Below are positions 46,373-55,417 of a DNA stretch of 64,000 nucleotides, piece after piece (the first letter of the stretch is position 1; each line of letters opens with the position of its first letter). A program made the position numbers and the translations under genes. The notes under the pieces were generated by a model. It saw nothing but the letters and a program-made list of their open reading frames with translations. It was not told the DNA's origin and did no database searches. The stretch is from Homoserinibacter sp. GY 40078 (GTDB lineage: Bacteria; Actinomycetota; Actinomycetes; Actinomycetales; Microbacteriaceae): positions 640,081 through 704,080 of the forward strand of contig NZ_VRTZ01000001.1 of NCBI RefSeq assembly GCF_008017545.1. Reading direction: 5' to 3'.

Positions 46373-46909
46373 TCAGGAGGGCCAGGCGGCCAGCTGCAGC
46401 GCGAGCCACGGGCTGAACGCGAACGGAGCGGCGGCGACCGCCATCCGCACCGAGCTCGGATCGGCCCACACCCACTCCGACACCTCGTCGCGCGACGGCT
46501 GCGGGTCGGTGTCGACGATCGCACGGAACACGGGGCAGATCTCGTTCTCGACGATGCCGTTCGAGTCGACCGCGCGGTAGCGGAAGTGCGGCAGCACGAT
46601 CTCGACATCGCGCACGGGAACGCCGAGTTCCTCGCCTGCGCGGCGCGTGAGAGCGGCGATCGCGGTCTCGCCCGGGGTGGGATGCCCGCAGAACGCGTTG
46701 GTCCAGACGCCGGCGAAGGTCTCCTTCGTGAGGGCGCGGCGCGTGATCAGCATCCGACCCTGCGGGCTGTAGACGTGACACGAGAAGGCGAAGTGCAGAG
46801 GGGTGTCTGCCGTGTGCACGGTGGCCTTCGGAGCAGTGCCGACGGGCTTGCCGTCGTCGCCGAGCAGCAGCACGAGCTCCGTGGCTTCGGGAGTACCTGG
46901 GAGCGACAT
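46373..46909 (-). CDS. idi: Isopentenyl-diphosphate delta-isomerase, type I
   Basis: 178 residues, Nudix-fold type I IDI. The active-site Cys in NAFCGHP, then the metal/Glu segment GIVENEICPVF. Interconverts IPP and DMAPP, feeding the divergent carotenoid operon. Starts are 19 bases apart, so the two promoters overlap. Confidence 0.95.
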   Translation of the reverse strand: MSLPGTPEATELVLLLGDDGKPVGTAPKATVHTADTPLHFAFSCHVYSPQGRMLITRRALTKETFAGVWTNAFCGHPTPGETAIAALTRRAGEELGVPVRDVEIVLPHFRYRAVDSNGIVENEICPVFRAIVDTDPQPSRDEVSEWVWADPSSVRMAVAAAPFAFSPWLALQLAAWPS

Positions 46910-46928
46910 GAGCCGGTAGCCTGCCTAG

Positions 46929-47996
46929 ATGGATGCGGCCGAACTGGCCTCCTCCGCTGCGACGCGGGGAGCCCAAGTGGACGCCGTGCTGGGGCGTTTT
47001 TTCAGCCTAGCCAAGAAGCGCGCGGAGCCGCACGGCCGCGAGTACGTCGAACTCTGGGATCAGATCGAGGCCGCGACCACCGGCGGCAAGCGGTTCCGCC
47101 CGCGGATGGTGATGGCCGCCTACTCGGCTCTCGGCGGGCGCGACCTCGACGCGGCGGCGAACGTGGGCGCCGCATTCGAGCTGCTGCACACGGCGCTCAT
47201 CGTGCACGACGACGTCATCGACGGCGACTTCGTGCGCCGGGGCGCACCCAACATCTCCGGTGCCGCCCGTGACCTCGCGCGGTCGCGGGGCGCGAGCGAG
47301 GAGGCTGCCGAGCACCGTGGTCTGAGCGCCGCCGTCATCGCGGGCGACCTCGCGCTCACCGGCGCGTTCCGCCTCATCGAGCGTTCGGGGGCCGACCTCG
47401 ACACCCGAGCCCGGCTGCACGAGGTGATGGATGAGGCGCTGTTCGCGAGCGCCGCCGGCGAGCTCATCGACGTCGACTTCTCGTGGGTTCCCGAGGTCCC
47501 GCGGGTGGACGACATCCTCGTGATGGAGCGCCTGAAGACAGCGGTCTACTCGTTCGAGTGCCCGCTGCAGGCCGGGGCGATCCTCGCGGGAGCCGGCGAC
47601 GAGCTCGTTGCGACGCTCGCCGACTTCGGCCGCGACATCGGCACCGCCTACCAGCTCGTGGACGACGTGCTCGGGGTCTTCGGCACTCCGGAGACCGGCA
47701 AGTCGACGCTCGGCGACCTGCGCGAGGGCAAGCGCACCGTGCTCATCGCATACGCCACCTCCGCGCCTGGCTGGAGCGAGGTGGAGCACCTCTTCGGCGA
47801 CCCCTGCCTCGACGAGGACGGTGCCGCGCTGCTTCGCGCGCACCTGGAGGAGTCCGGAGCGCGTTCGTTCGCCGACGGCCTCGCCCGCTACTACGCCAAC
47901 CGCGCACTCGCCCGACTCGTCGAGCCCCACGTGGGGGCTGCGCTGCGCGCCGAACTGCACCCGGTGGCCGACGCGGTGCTCCGGCGCGGCCGATGA
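46929..47996 (+). CDS. crtE: Geranylgeranyl diphosphate synthase
   Basis: 355 residues, class I polyprenyl synthase. First Asp-rich motif HDDVIDGD, second QLVDDVLGVFGTPETGKS. It builds C20 GGPP from IPP and DMAPP. Leaderless ATG: TAGCCT ends 6 bases upstream. First of crtE-B-I-Ye-Yf-Eb; crtB starts inside its stop by a 4-base overlap. Confidence 0.93.
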   Translation: MDAAELASSAATRGAQVDAVLGRFFSLAKKRAEPHGREYVELWDQIEAATTGGKRFRPRMVMAAYSALGGRDLDAAANVGAAFELLHTALIVHDDVIDGDFVRRGAPNISGAARDLARSRGASEEAAEHRGLSAAVIAGDLALTGAFRLIERSGADLDTRARLHEVMDEALFASAAGELIDVDFSWVPEVPRVDDILVMERLKTAVYSFECPLQAGAILAGAGDELVATLADFGRDIGTAYQLVDDVLGVFGTPETGKSTLGDLREGKRTVLIAYATSAPGWSEVEHLFGDPCLDEDGAALLRAHLEESGARSFADGLARYYANRALARLVEPHVGAALRAELHPVADAVLRRGR

Positions 47997-48901
47997 AGCA
48001 CACGGGGGAGAAGGGAGCCGCCATCGCGCGGCTCGGGCTCTACGACAGCGTCGCGAGCGAGGCATCCGCCCTCGTGATCCGCCGCTACTCCACCTCGTTC
48101 GGGCTCGCGTCGCGTCTGCTCGACGAAAGCTGCCGCCGCGCGATCGAAGAGGTCTACGCGCTCGTGCGGGTGGCCGACGAGATCGTCGACGGGGGCGCCA
48201 CGGAGGCGGGGCTCGACACCGCGGCGGCGGGGCGGCTCCTCGACGCGTTCGAGGCCGAGACCGAGCGGGCCCTGGTGGAGGGCTACTCGGCGAACCTCGT
48301 CGTGCACGCCTTCGCCACGGTCGCCCGTCGTGCGGGCTTCGGGGCCGAGCTCACCCGCCCGTTCTTCGCCTCGATGCGCGCCGACCTGCACGAGGTCGAG
48401 CACGACCCCGAGAGCTTCGCTCGCTACGTGTACGGTTCGGCGGAGGTCGTGGGCCTCATGTGTCTGCGGGTGTTCCTCATCGATCACCCCCGCAGCGCCG
48501 ACGAGCTCGCCCGGCTCGAGCGCGGCGCCTGCGCCCTCGGCGCGGCGTTCCAGAAGGTGAACTTCCTCCGCGACCTCGCGGCGGATGCGTTCCAGCTCGG
48601 GCGCAGCTACTTCCCCGGGGTCGACGCGCAGAGCTTCGACGAGGCGGTCAAGCTGCGGCTCGTGGACGACATCGATGACGACCTCGCCGCCGCACGCGCG
48701 ACCCTGCCGCTGCTGCCCGTCGGCTCCCGCCGCGCGGTGGCGCTCGCCGAAGGCCTCTTCGCCGAGCTGAACGCACGCATCCGCCGCACGCCGGCGAACG
48801 AACTGCTCAGCACGCGCATCCGCGTGCCGGATCCGGTGAAGCTGCGGATCGCCGCGGGCGTGGTGGTGCGCCGCGGTATGCCGAAGAGGGGGAGACCGTG
48901 A
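47993..48901 (+). CDS. crtB: Phytoene synthase
   Basis: 302 residues. Asp motifs RVADEIVDGG and NFLRDLAADA. Condenses two GGPP to 15-cis-phytoene. The Start ATG overlaps the crtE stop (ATGA) and the gene overlaps crtI by 4 bases (GTGA). Confidence 0.95.
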   Translation: MKHTGEKGAAIARLGLYDSVASEASALVIRRYSTSFGLASRLLDESCRRAIEEVYALVRVADEIVDGGATEAGLDTAAAGRLLDAFEAETERALVEGYSANLVVHAFATVARRAGFGAELTRPFFASMRADLHEVEHDPESFARYVYGSAEVVGLMCLRVFLIDHPRSADELARLERGACALGAAFQKVNFLRDLAADAFQLGRSYFPGVDAQSFDEAVKLRLVDDIDDDLAAARATLPLLPVGSRRAVALAEGLFAELNARIRRTPANELLSTRIRVPDPVKLRIAAGVVVRRGMPKRGRP

Positions 48902-50454
48902 CCCGCACGATCGTCATCGGCGGAGGCATCGCGGGCCTCGCAACCGCCGCGCTGCTCTCCCGCGAAGGCCATGAGGTGCTGTTGCTCGAGAAGAACGAGG
49001 CGCTCGGAGGCCGTGCGGGCTCGTGGGAGCACGACGGCTTCCGCTTCGACACGGGACCCTCGTGGTACCTCATGCCCGAGGTGTTCGAGCACTTCTTCCG
49101 CCTGTGCGGAACGACCGCGACCGAGCAGTACGAGCTCGTCACCCTCGACCCGGGCTACCGCGTCTACGCCGAGGGCGTCGAGGAGCCGCTCGACATCGCC
49201 GCGAGCCGTGACGAGAACCTCGCCCTCTTCGAGCGGGTGGAGCCCGGGTCCGGCGAGCGGATGCGTGGATACCTGGATCGCGCACAGGAGATCTACGAAC
49301 TGGCCCTCGCGCACTTCCTGTACTCCACCTTCCAGCGGTTCGGTCCCGTGTTCTCGGGGCGCGTGCTCCGGCGCGGCGGGCGCCTCGGTCGCCTGCTTCT
49401 CGAACCGCTCGACCGCCTGGCGGGCCGTACGGTGCGCGACCCGCGTCTGCGGCAGGTGCTCGGCTACCCCGCGGTGTTCCTCGGGGCGTCACCGTCGCTC
49501 GCGCCGAGCATGTACTCGCTCATGAGCCACCTCGACCTCGTCGACGGGGTGCGGTATCCGATGGGCGGTTTCACCCAGGTGATCGCCGCTATGGAGCGGG
49601 TGGCGCGATCGGGTGGCGCGCAGCTGCGCACGGACGCCGAGGTCACCGCGATCCGGGTGCAGGAGGGTCGCGCTGTGGGCGTCGAGCTCGCCGACGGCGA
49701 GTTCCTGCCCGCCGACCTCGTCGTCTCGGCGGCCGACCTGCACCACACCGAGACCGTGCTGCTGCAGCATCCGGTCGACCGCACGTACCCGGAGTCGTAT
49801 TGGGAGCGCCGCACCCCCGGGCCGAGCGCCCTGCTGCTGCTGCTCGGCGTGCGGGGTGAGGTGCCCGAGCTCGCGCACCACACGCTCCTCTTCGCGCGCG
49901 ACTGGGAGCAGAACTTCGACGCGATCTTCGGCGACGAACAGCGGGTGCCCGCCACCCCCTCGCTCTACGTGTGCGCGCCGAGCGGACTCGACGCATCCGT
50001 CGCGCCCTCCGGCGACACCAACCTGTTCGTGCTCGTGCCGCTGCCCGCCGACCCCCGTCTCGGGCACGGCAACGTGGATGGCGATGGCGATGCCGCGGTC
50101 GAGGCGCTCGCGGATCGTGTGATCGCCCAGATCGCCGACTGGACCGGCGCGCACGACCTCGCCGAACGCATCGTCGTGCGCCGCACGATCGCGCCGGCGG
50201 ACTTCCGCGACGACCTGAACTCCTGGCGCGGAACCGCCCTCGGGCCGGCGCACACCTTGCGCCAGTCGGCCTTCTTCCGCGGCCGCAACGCGAGCCGCCG
50301 CGTCGAGGGTCTGCTCTACGCAGGCGGATCGACGATCCCGGGCATCGGCCTGCCGATGTGCCTCATCAGCGCCGAACTCGTCGTGAAGCGACTGCGCGGT
50401 GACACGAGCGCGGGTCCGCTGCCCGAACCCGACCGTGCCGGGGCGGAGTCGTGA
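48898..50454 (+). CDS. crtI: Phytoene desaturase
   Basis: 518 residues. FAD Rossmann GGGIAGLATAALLSREGHEV at the start, the NEALGGRAGSWEHDG segment and the C-terminal YAGGSTIPGIGLPMCLISAE signature. Converts phytoene to lycopene by four desaturations. GTG start overlapping crtB. Confidence 0.95.
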   Translation: MTRTIVIGGGIAGLATAALLSREGHEVLLLEKNEALGGRAGSWEHDGFRFDTGPSWYLMPEVFEHFFRLCGTTATEQYELVTLDPGYRVYAEGVEEPLDIAASRDENLALFERVEPGSGERMRGYLDRAQEIYELALAHFLYSTFQRFGPVFSGRVLRRGGRLGRLLLEPLDRLAGRTVRDPRLRQVLGYPAVFLGASPSLAPSMYSLMSHLDLVDGVRYPMGGFTQVIAAMERVARSGGAQLRTDAEVTAIRVQEGRAVGVELADGEFLPADLVVSAADLHHTETVLLQHPVDRTYPESYWERRTPGPSALLLLLGVRGEVPELAHHTLLFARDWEQNFDAIFGDEQRVPATPSLYVCAPSGLDASVAPSGDTNLFVLVPLPADPRLGHGNVDGDGDAAVEALADRVIAQIADWTGAHDLAERIVVRRTIAPADFRDDLNSWRGTALGPAHTLRQSAFFRGRNASRRVEGLLYAGGSTIPGIGLPMCLISAELVVKRLRGDTSAGPLPEPDRAGAES

Positions 50455-50789
50455 ACTGGCTCTACCTGCTGGCGCTCGTCGTCTCGATCGGCGGCATGGT
50501 CGTGCTCGACCTGCGGTTCCGGCTCTTCTTCGCGGTGGCGCCGCTGCGGGCCGCAGTCGTGCTCGTCGTGGGCGTTGCCTTCTTTCTCGCCTGGGATGCG
50601 GTGGGCATCGGGGCGGGCATCTTCTTCCGCGGCGCCCCCGAGTTGCTCATCGGGGTCGAGCTCGCGCCCGAGCTGCCGCTCGAGGAGCTCTTCTTCCTCA
50701 CCCTGCTCTGCTACCTGACGATGAACCTCGTAACCGGGCTGCCGCGGATCGTCGGCGCCGTCCGCACGCGCCGGGAGGTGGCGCGATGA
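50451..50789 (+). CDS. crtYe: Lycopene cyclase subunit (CrtYe-like)
   Basis: 112 residues, three TM helices with the PxEE motif PLEELFFLTL characteristic of heterodimeric actinobacterial carotenoid cyclases. Acts with CrtYf after C50 elongation, giving epsilon rings in decaprenoxanthin-type pigments (beta or gamma possible). GTGA overlap with crtI; ATGA overlap with the next gene. Confidence 0.85.
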   Translation: MNWLYLLALVVSIGGMVVLDLRFRLFFAVAPLRAAVVLVVGVAFFLAWDAVGIGAGIFFRGAPELLIGVELAPELPLEELFFLTLLCYLTMNLVTGLPRIVGAVRTRREVAR

Positions 50790-51121
50790 CCTATCTCGTC
50801 GTGAACGCCGTGTTCCTCGGCGCGGTCGCCCTGCTGGCCCTCGTGGCCGTGCTCGTGCGCCGTGCCCCGCGCTGGCGCTGGGTGGGGCTCACGCTCGCGG
50901 TGCTGCTCGTGCTCACGGCGGTGTTCGACAACGTCCTCGTGGCGGTCGGGATCGTCGGATACGACCCCGGCGAGATCTCCGGCATCCGCATCGGCGTCGC
51001 GCCGGTCGAGGACTTCGCGTACACGGTCGCCGCGGCCGTGCTGCTGCCGACGGTGTGGGCCCTGCTCGCGCCGGGGGGTCCGGGCCCGGGCCGGGATCGG
51101 GACGAGGGGGCCGCCTCGTGA
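50786..51121 (+). CDS. crtYf: Lycopene cyclase subunit (CrtYf-like)
   Basis: 111 residues, three TM helices, PVEDFAYTV as the PxE(E/D) motif, plus a short charged tail. Forms the heterodimeric cyclase with the preceding gene. Starts and ends with 4-base overlaps. The ring type produced cannot be decided from the sequence. Confidence 0.85.
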   Translation: MTYLVVNAVFLGAVALLALVAVLVRRAPRWRWVGLTLAVLLVLTAVFDNVLVAVGIVGYDPGEISGIRIGVAPVEDFAYTVAAAVLLPTVWALLAPGGPGPGRDRDEGAAS

Positions 51122-51990
51122 TCCGCGCGCTGTTCGTCGCGAGCCGACCCGTCAGCTGGGTGAACACCGCCTACCCGTTCGCCGCCGCCTACGTGCTCGC
51201 CGCGGGTCAACTGGACGCGACGCTCGTGGTCGGCACGATCTTCTTCCTCATCCCGTACAACCTGCTGATGTACGGCATCAACGACGTGTTCGACTACGAG
51301 TCCGACCTCCGGAATCCGCGCAAAGGCGGAGTGGAGGGGGCGCTGCTGCGGCCGAGCTACCATCGCGCCACGATCGTCGCGGCGATCGTCTCGTGCGTGC
51401 CGTTCGTCGTCTACCTCGCGATCGTGGGGTGGTGGTCGGGTACCGTCTGGCTCGCGGTGAGCCTCGCCGCGGTCGTGGCGTACTCGGCACCGGTGCTGAG
51501 GTTCAAGGAGCGCCCGTTCCTCGACTCGGTCACCTCGAGCACGCACTTCGTGAGCCCCGCGATCGTCGGTCTCGCGATCGCCGACGTCGCCTGGACACCG
51601 CAGCTCCTCGCCGTGATCGCGGCGTTCTTCCTCTGGGGCATGGCATCGCACGCCTTCGGCGCGGTGCAGGACGTGCTGGCCGACCGCGAGGCCGGCATCG
51701 GCTCGGTCGCCACCGTGATCGGTGCCCGGGCGACCGTTCGCCTGAGCCTCGTGCTCTACCTCGCGGCGGGCGCGCTGCTCCTGCTCGCCCCGTGGCCCGG
51801 TCAGCTCGCCGCCGCGCTCGCGCTGCCGTATGCCGCGAACGTCGCGCCCTGGTGGTCGGTTGCCGACGCGGATGCGGAATCCGCCAATCGCGGCTGGCGC
51901 CGGTTCCTCTGGATCAACTACGTCACCGGCTTCCTGGTGACGATGGTGCTCATCGCCTGGGCGTTCCTCGGCGCAACCCCGGCCCCCTAG
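51118..51990 (+). CDS. crtEb: Lycopene elongase (UbiA-type prenyltransferase)
   Basis: 290 residues, UbiA fold with nine TM helices. First Asp-rich motif NDVFDYESD and the second in QDVLADREAGIGS. Adds dimethylallyl units to lycopene giving the C50 intermediate flavuxanthin in related bacteria. Last gene of the operon; GTG start overlaps crtYf. Confidence 0.9.
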   Translation: MIRALFVASRPVSWVNTAYPFAAAYVLAAGQLDATLVVGTIFFLIPYNLLMYGINDVFDYESDLRNPRKGGVEGALLRPSYHRATIVAAIVSCVPFVVYLAIVGWWSGTVWLAVSLAAVVAYSAPVLRFKERPFLDSVTSSTHFVSPAIVGLAIADVAWTPQLLAVIAAFFLWGMASHAFGAVQDVLADREAGIGSVATVIGARATVRLSLVLYLAAGALLLLAPWPGQLAAALALPYAANVAPWWSVADADAESANRGWRRFLWINYVTGFLVTMVLIAWAFLGATPAP

Positions 51991-52000
51991 GATCTTGCGC

Positions 52001-53089
52001 ATGACTCCCGAACTGCCCGTCGGAACTCTGGTCGACGCCGAGGACGGGGTCGCGGCCGAGTTGCTCGCCGACCGTTTCAACCGACACACCTTCTGGTGCG
52101 GTCAGTCCGGATCCGGCAAGACCTATGCGCTCGGGGTGGCGCTCGAGCAGCTGCTGCTCGCGACCCGCCTGCCGATCGTCGTGTTCGACCCGAACTCCGA
52201 CTTCGTGCACCTCGGTCAGGTGCGCGACGATGCGCCCGCGGAGGTGGCGAAGGCTTTCGCCGAGCGGGACATCCGAGTGTTCCGCTCGGGTGACGCGGAG
52301 GGCGACTCGCTGCACGTGCGCTTCGTGGATATGGACCGCCGCGCCCGTGCCGCAGCGCTGCGCATCGATCCGCTCCACGACCGCGCCGAGTACAACGCGA
52401 GCCTGCACTGGGATACGCCCGGCGACCCGAAGTCGATGGGTGAGGTCGTGGCCCAGCTGCGCGCCGGCGACGACCCCGTGATGCGTGACCTGGCGCTCCG
52501 GCTCGACAATCTCGGCGTGCTCGACTGGCCGCTGTGGGCGTGGGGTGGCCGCGCCGCGACCGACGAGATCGACGACGAACCGGATGCGACCGTGCTCGAC
52601 CTCGGCGGGTTCGCCGTCGCGGACGAGCTGCGTGCGGCGGCGCTCGCGGTGCTCGACCACCTGTGGGAGAAGCGCGAAGAGCGACGCCCCCGCCTGCTCG
52701 TGATCGACGAGGCCCACAACCTGTGCCCGCCCGTCCCCGACACACCGCTCGCGGAGGCGCTCACCGAGCGGATCGTGCAGATCGCCGCCGAGGGGCGCAA
52801 GTACGGGCTGTGGCTGCTGATCTCGACGCAGCGCCCGTCGAAGGTGCACCCCAACGTGCTCACCCAGTGCGACAACCTCACCCTCATGCGCATGAACGCG
52901 CCCCGCGACCTCGCCGAGTTGGGTGACGTGTTCGGCTTCGCGCCGCCGTCACTGCTCGAGCGCGTCCCTGGTTTCGCCAAGGGTCAGGCGCTGATGGCGG
53001 GTGGCTTCATCGCCCAGCCGTCGGTCGTGCAGATGGGCGCCCGCCTCACCCGTGAGGGCGGATCGGACGTCGCCGTCCCCCTCCGCTGA
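52001..53089 (+). CDS. HerA/VirB4-like P-loop ATPase (DUF87)
   Basis: 362 residues. Walker A GQSGSGKTYAL near residue 30, Walker B RLLVIDEAHNLCP, and the STQRPSKVHPNVLTQCDN sensor motif. This is the HerA-type translocase/helicase family; no NurA partner is nearby. Role could be DNA translocation in repair or defence. Leaderless start: TAGGAT ends 7 bases before ATG; the longer in-frame start 6 bases upstream is inside this spacer. Confidence 0.83.
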   Translation: MTPELPVGTLVDAEDGVAAELLADRFNRHTFWCGQSGSGKTYALGVALEQLLLATRLPIVVFDPNSDFVHLGQVRDDAPAEVAKAFAERDIRVFRSGDAEGDSLHVRFVDMDRRARAAALRIDPLHDRAEYNASLHWDTPGDPKSMGEVVAQLRAGDDPVMRDLALRLDNLGVLDWPLWAWGGRAATDEIDDEPDATVLDLGGFAVADELRAAALAVLDHLWEKREERRPRLLVIDEAHNLCPPVPDTPLAEALTERIVQIAAEGRKYGLWLLISTQRPSKVHPNVLTQCDNLTLMRMNAPRDLAELGDVFGFAPPSLLERVPGFAKGQALMAGGFIAQPSVVQMGARLTREGGSDVAVPLR

Positions 53090-53199
53090 CCCTGCCGCTG
53101 GTCTCAGGCGGGCTGGCTGCCGCGGCGGCCAGCTTCGCCCCCTTCGCTGCACCCCGCCCCGCGCGCCCTGGCTCGCCCCCGCTCTCCGCGACTTCCGTT

Positions 53200-53283
53200 T
53201 CAGAAATGCAGGAGTTCCTTCCGGTGACACCAGCCGGCACCCATCTACAGCTCCGGCGGGGAAGATCTCCTGCATTTCTGACA
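53200..53283. repeat. Intergenic inverted-repeat unit A
   Basis: Arm TCAGAAATGCAGGAG (53200-53214) and its complement ATCTCCTGCATTTCTGACA (53265-53283) enclose about 50 bases. Unit B (53362-53448) has the same arms. The spacer between the convergent HerA-like and UMF1 genes (53090-53497) contains no credible gene. Confidence 0.85.
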
Positions 53284-53361
53284 AGCGTTCGGGGCCCAGC
53301 CGCCGGAGATGCCGAGCGGTGGGAGGCGCGCGACGATGCTGACCTCCCGTACGCGCTCAGG

Positions 53362-53448
53362 TTGAGAAATGCAGGAGATGTTGGGTGAGGGCCCCGCTGG
53401 GGGCTGAACCGCCGGTCTTCGGCCGGAGAATCTCCTGCATTTCTGACA
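53362..53448. repeat. Intergenic inverted-repeat unit B
   Basis: Arms TTGAGAAATGCAGGAGAT (53362-53379) and ATCTCCTGCATTTCTGACA (53430-53448) enclose a GC-rich loop that has its own hairpin (CCGCCGGTCTTCGGCCGG). The arms match unit A at 14 or more positions, while the loops differ. Confidence 0.85.
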
Positions 53449-53497
53449 GGGACCGAGGCGACGGCGGGTGCGGCAACCGAGACGGACGCGGGCAGGG

Positions 53498-54898
53498 TCA
53501 GGAGGCGGACTGGCGGGGGACCAGCAGCATCAGCATGAAGCCGACCAGCAGGATCAGCACGATGCCGAGGATGCCCCACGCGGTCGAGCCGAAGAGGGCG
53601 ATCGCCCCCGACCACGCCAACGGCGAGAGGAAGCTCGCCGCTCGACCGGTCGTGGCGTAGAGGCCGAAGATCTCGCCCTCGCGACCGGCGGGGGTGACGC
53701 GCGCGAGGAATGAGCGGCTGGCGGCCTGGGCCGGCCCCACGAACATGCAGAGGACGAGTCCGAACACCCAGAAGATCACGTCGCCGGCGTCGCGGGCGAT
53801 GAACACCACGAGTCCGGCCACGACGAGCCCCCCGAGCGAGGTGAGGATCACGGCGCGCGGCCCGAACCGGTCGTCGAAGCGCCCCGCGATGATCGTCGAC
53901 ACCCCGGCGACGAGGTTCGCGGCGACACCGAACAGGATCACCATCGTCGGGTCGAAGCCGAACACCGTCGCCGCGATGATCGCCCCGAAGGTGAAGACTC
54001 CCGCGAGCCCGTCGCGGAACACGGCGCTCGCGAGCAGGAACCAGAACGTCGGACGCGCCTCGCGATACAGGCGCGCGATGTCGCGCACCAGCACCCCGTA
54101 GCTGGCGAAGAACCCGACCCGCGGGCGCCCGGCGGCGGGCGGCGCCTCGGGCACGTTGAGAAGGATCGGGATCGAGAAGATCACCATCCACACCGCGCAA
54201 CCCAGCGCGACGACGCGGATGTTGAGGCCCGCATCGGTGGGCAGCCCGAACCAGTCGGCCTGGTCCATGACGATCACGATCGTGAGCGCGACGATGCCGC
54301 CGAGGTATCCGAAGCCCCATCCGAGGCCCGAGATGCGGCCGACCGACTTCGGGGTGGAGACCTGCACGAGCATCGCGTTGTAGTTGACGCCCGCGATCTC
54401 GCTCACGACCGATCCGAAGCCGATGAGGGCGGCGCCCCACCAGAAGAAGGCGTAGTCCGCCTCGATGAAGAACAGGAGTGCGGTCGTGACGATGAGCACC
54501 GCGGTCGACCACGCGAGCCACAGCTTGCGCCGACCGCTGGCGTCCGCACGCTGACCCAGCACGGGGGCGAGCAGCGCGATGAGCAGCCCGGCGGCGCCGA
54601 CGGCCCAGCCGAGGCCGGAGGTGAGGAGCGCGTTCTCGCCGCTCGCATCCGGCTCGACGCCAGCGGGGAGGAAGTAGTCGCTCGTCAGGTACACCGAGAA
54701 GACGAACGTCAGGATCACCGTGTTGAAGGGCTGCGTCGCCCAGTCCCACAGTGCCCACGAGAACACCTGCTTGCGGGGGATGGTGCGCCCCTCCTGCAGG
54801 TCGAGTCCCATCGCGGCGATCGCACCGGTGTTGGCGGCGGCGGGCGGTGTGGGTGTGGACGCCGCGCGCGCGGCTTCGTTGCCGGTCGGGTCACTCAT
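53498..54898 (-). CDS. UMF1/Atg22-family MFS transporter
   Basis: 466 residues, about 12 TM. Recognised by SWALWDWATQPFNTVILTFVFS near the start and GVNYNAMLVQVSTPKSVGRIS, typical of UMF1 transporters related to yeast vacuolar Atg22. Substrate unknown (amino-acid efflux is suggested for the eukaryotic relative). ATG 54898 is used: the longer in-frame extension to 54976 is unconserved. Confidence 0.85.
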   Translation of the reverse strand: MSDPTGNEAARAASTPTPPAAANTGAIAAMGLDLQEGRTIPRKQVFSWALWDWATQPFNTVILTFVFSVYLTSDYFLPAGVEPDASGENALLTSGLGWAVGAAGLLIALLAPVLGQRADASGRRKLWLAWSTAVLIVTTALLFFIEADYAFFWWGAALIGFGSVVSEIAGVNYNAMLVQVSTPKSVGRISGLGWGFGYLGGIVALTIVIVMDQADWFGLPTDAGLNIRVVALGCAVWMVIFSIPILLNVPEAPPAAGRPRVGFFASYGVLVRDIARLYREARPTFWFLLASAVFRDGLAGVFTFGAIIAATVFGFDPTMVILFGVAANLVAGVSTIIAGRFDDRFGPRAVILTSLGGLVVAGLVVFIARDAGDVIFWVFGLVLCMFVGPAQAASRSFLARVTPAGREGEIFGLYATTGRAASFLSPLAWSGAIALFGSTAWGILGIVLILLVGFMLMLLVPRQSAS

Positions 54899-54977
54899 GC
54901 GGGAAACGCTACTGCGCAACGGTGAACAGCAGGGGACGTGATCACCGATCGTGGTGTGCGGGAGTCGCTCGGCCACG

Positions 54978-55028
54978 TAAGTGGGCTATCTGGCGCACTT
55001 AATTTGCCACAGAACGCGCTTAAGTGCG
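54978..55028. promoter_or_regulatory. Inverted repeat upstream of the bacteriocin gene
   Basis: CGCACTTAA (54994-55002) and TTAAGTGCG (55020-55028) are perfect inverted arms with a 17-base spacer; a third TAAGTG box lies at 54978-54983. They lie about 65-115 bases before the bacteriocin ATG and could be a regulator site. Role inferred. The rest of the spacer 54899-55092 shows no gene. Confidence 0.5.
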
Positions 55029-55092
55029 GGCTTGGCGTGTCACCGTGGCGTCACGCAGCGCTCGTGGGGGCGCGGAGAGAACGAGGTCTGCC

Positions 55093-55401
55093 ATGAGAGG
55101 TCGCATTCGGGCGGGGATCGCCGCGATCGTCGCCGCTGGTCTGGTCGCAGGCGGCGCGGTCGCCGCGCACGCCACCACGGAGTACGTGGGCGGGGGCAAG
55201 TGGTCGTACGGCGTCTACGAGCCGGCCAACACCGTCTACGTGTATTCGAACTACTACCACCCGTCGAAGAAGCACCGCTCGACCGTGCAGGTGCACAACG
55301 GCACCCAGTACCGGTCGAAGGACGCTCCCGCCGGCAAGACGGCAGAGATCGAGAGGGCGACGAGCTATGGCGGCAACAAGGCATGGTGGTACGCGTACTG
55401 A
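55093..55401 (+). CDS. Lactococcin-972-family bacteriocin precursor
   Basis: 102 residues. Signal peptide of about 27 residues ending GGAVAAHA, then a 75-residue mature peptide starting TTEYVGGGKWSYGVY with VYVYSNYYHPSKKHRSTVQV, a Gly/Lys/Tyr-rich, cysteine-free pattern of the lactococcin 972 family, which inhibits septum formation by binding lipid II. ATG 55093 is chosen because it gives a normal signal peptide. The following genes form a plausible immunity/export module. Confidence 0.85.
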   Translation: MRGRIRAGIAAIVAAGLVAGGAVAAHATTEYVGGGKWSYGVYEPANTVYVYSNYYHPSKKHRSTVQVHNGTQYRSKDAPAGKTAEIERATSYGGNKAWWYAY

Positions 55402-55417
55402 TCCGGCCGCAGAACCG

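Noticed and set aside
53001-53498. Coding ORFs in the spacer with inverted repeats
   Set aside because: ORFs of 60-110 codons there contain the repeats, have no Shine-Dalgarno and give no recognisable product.
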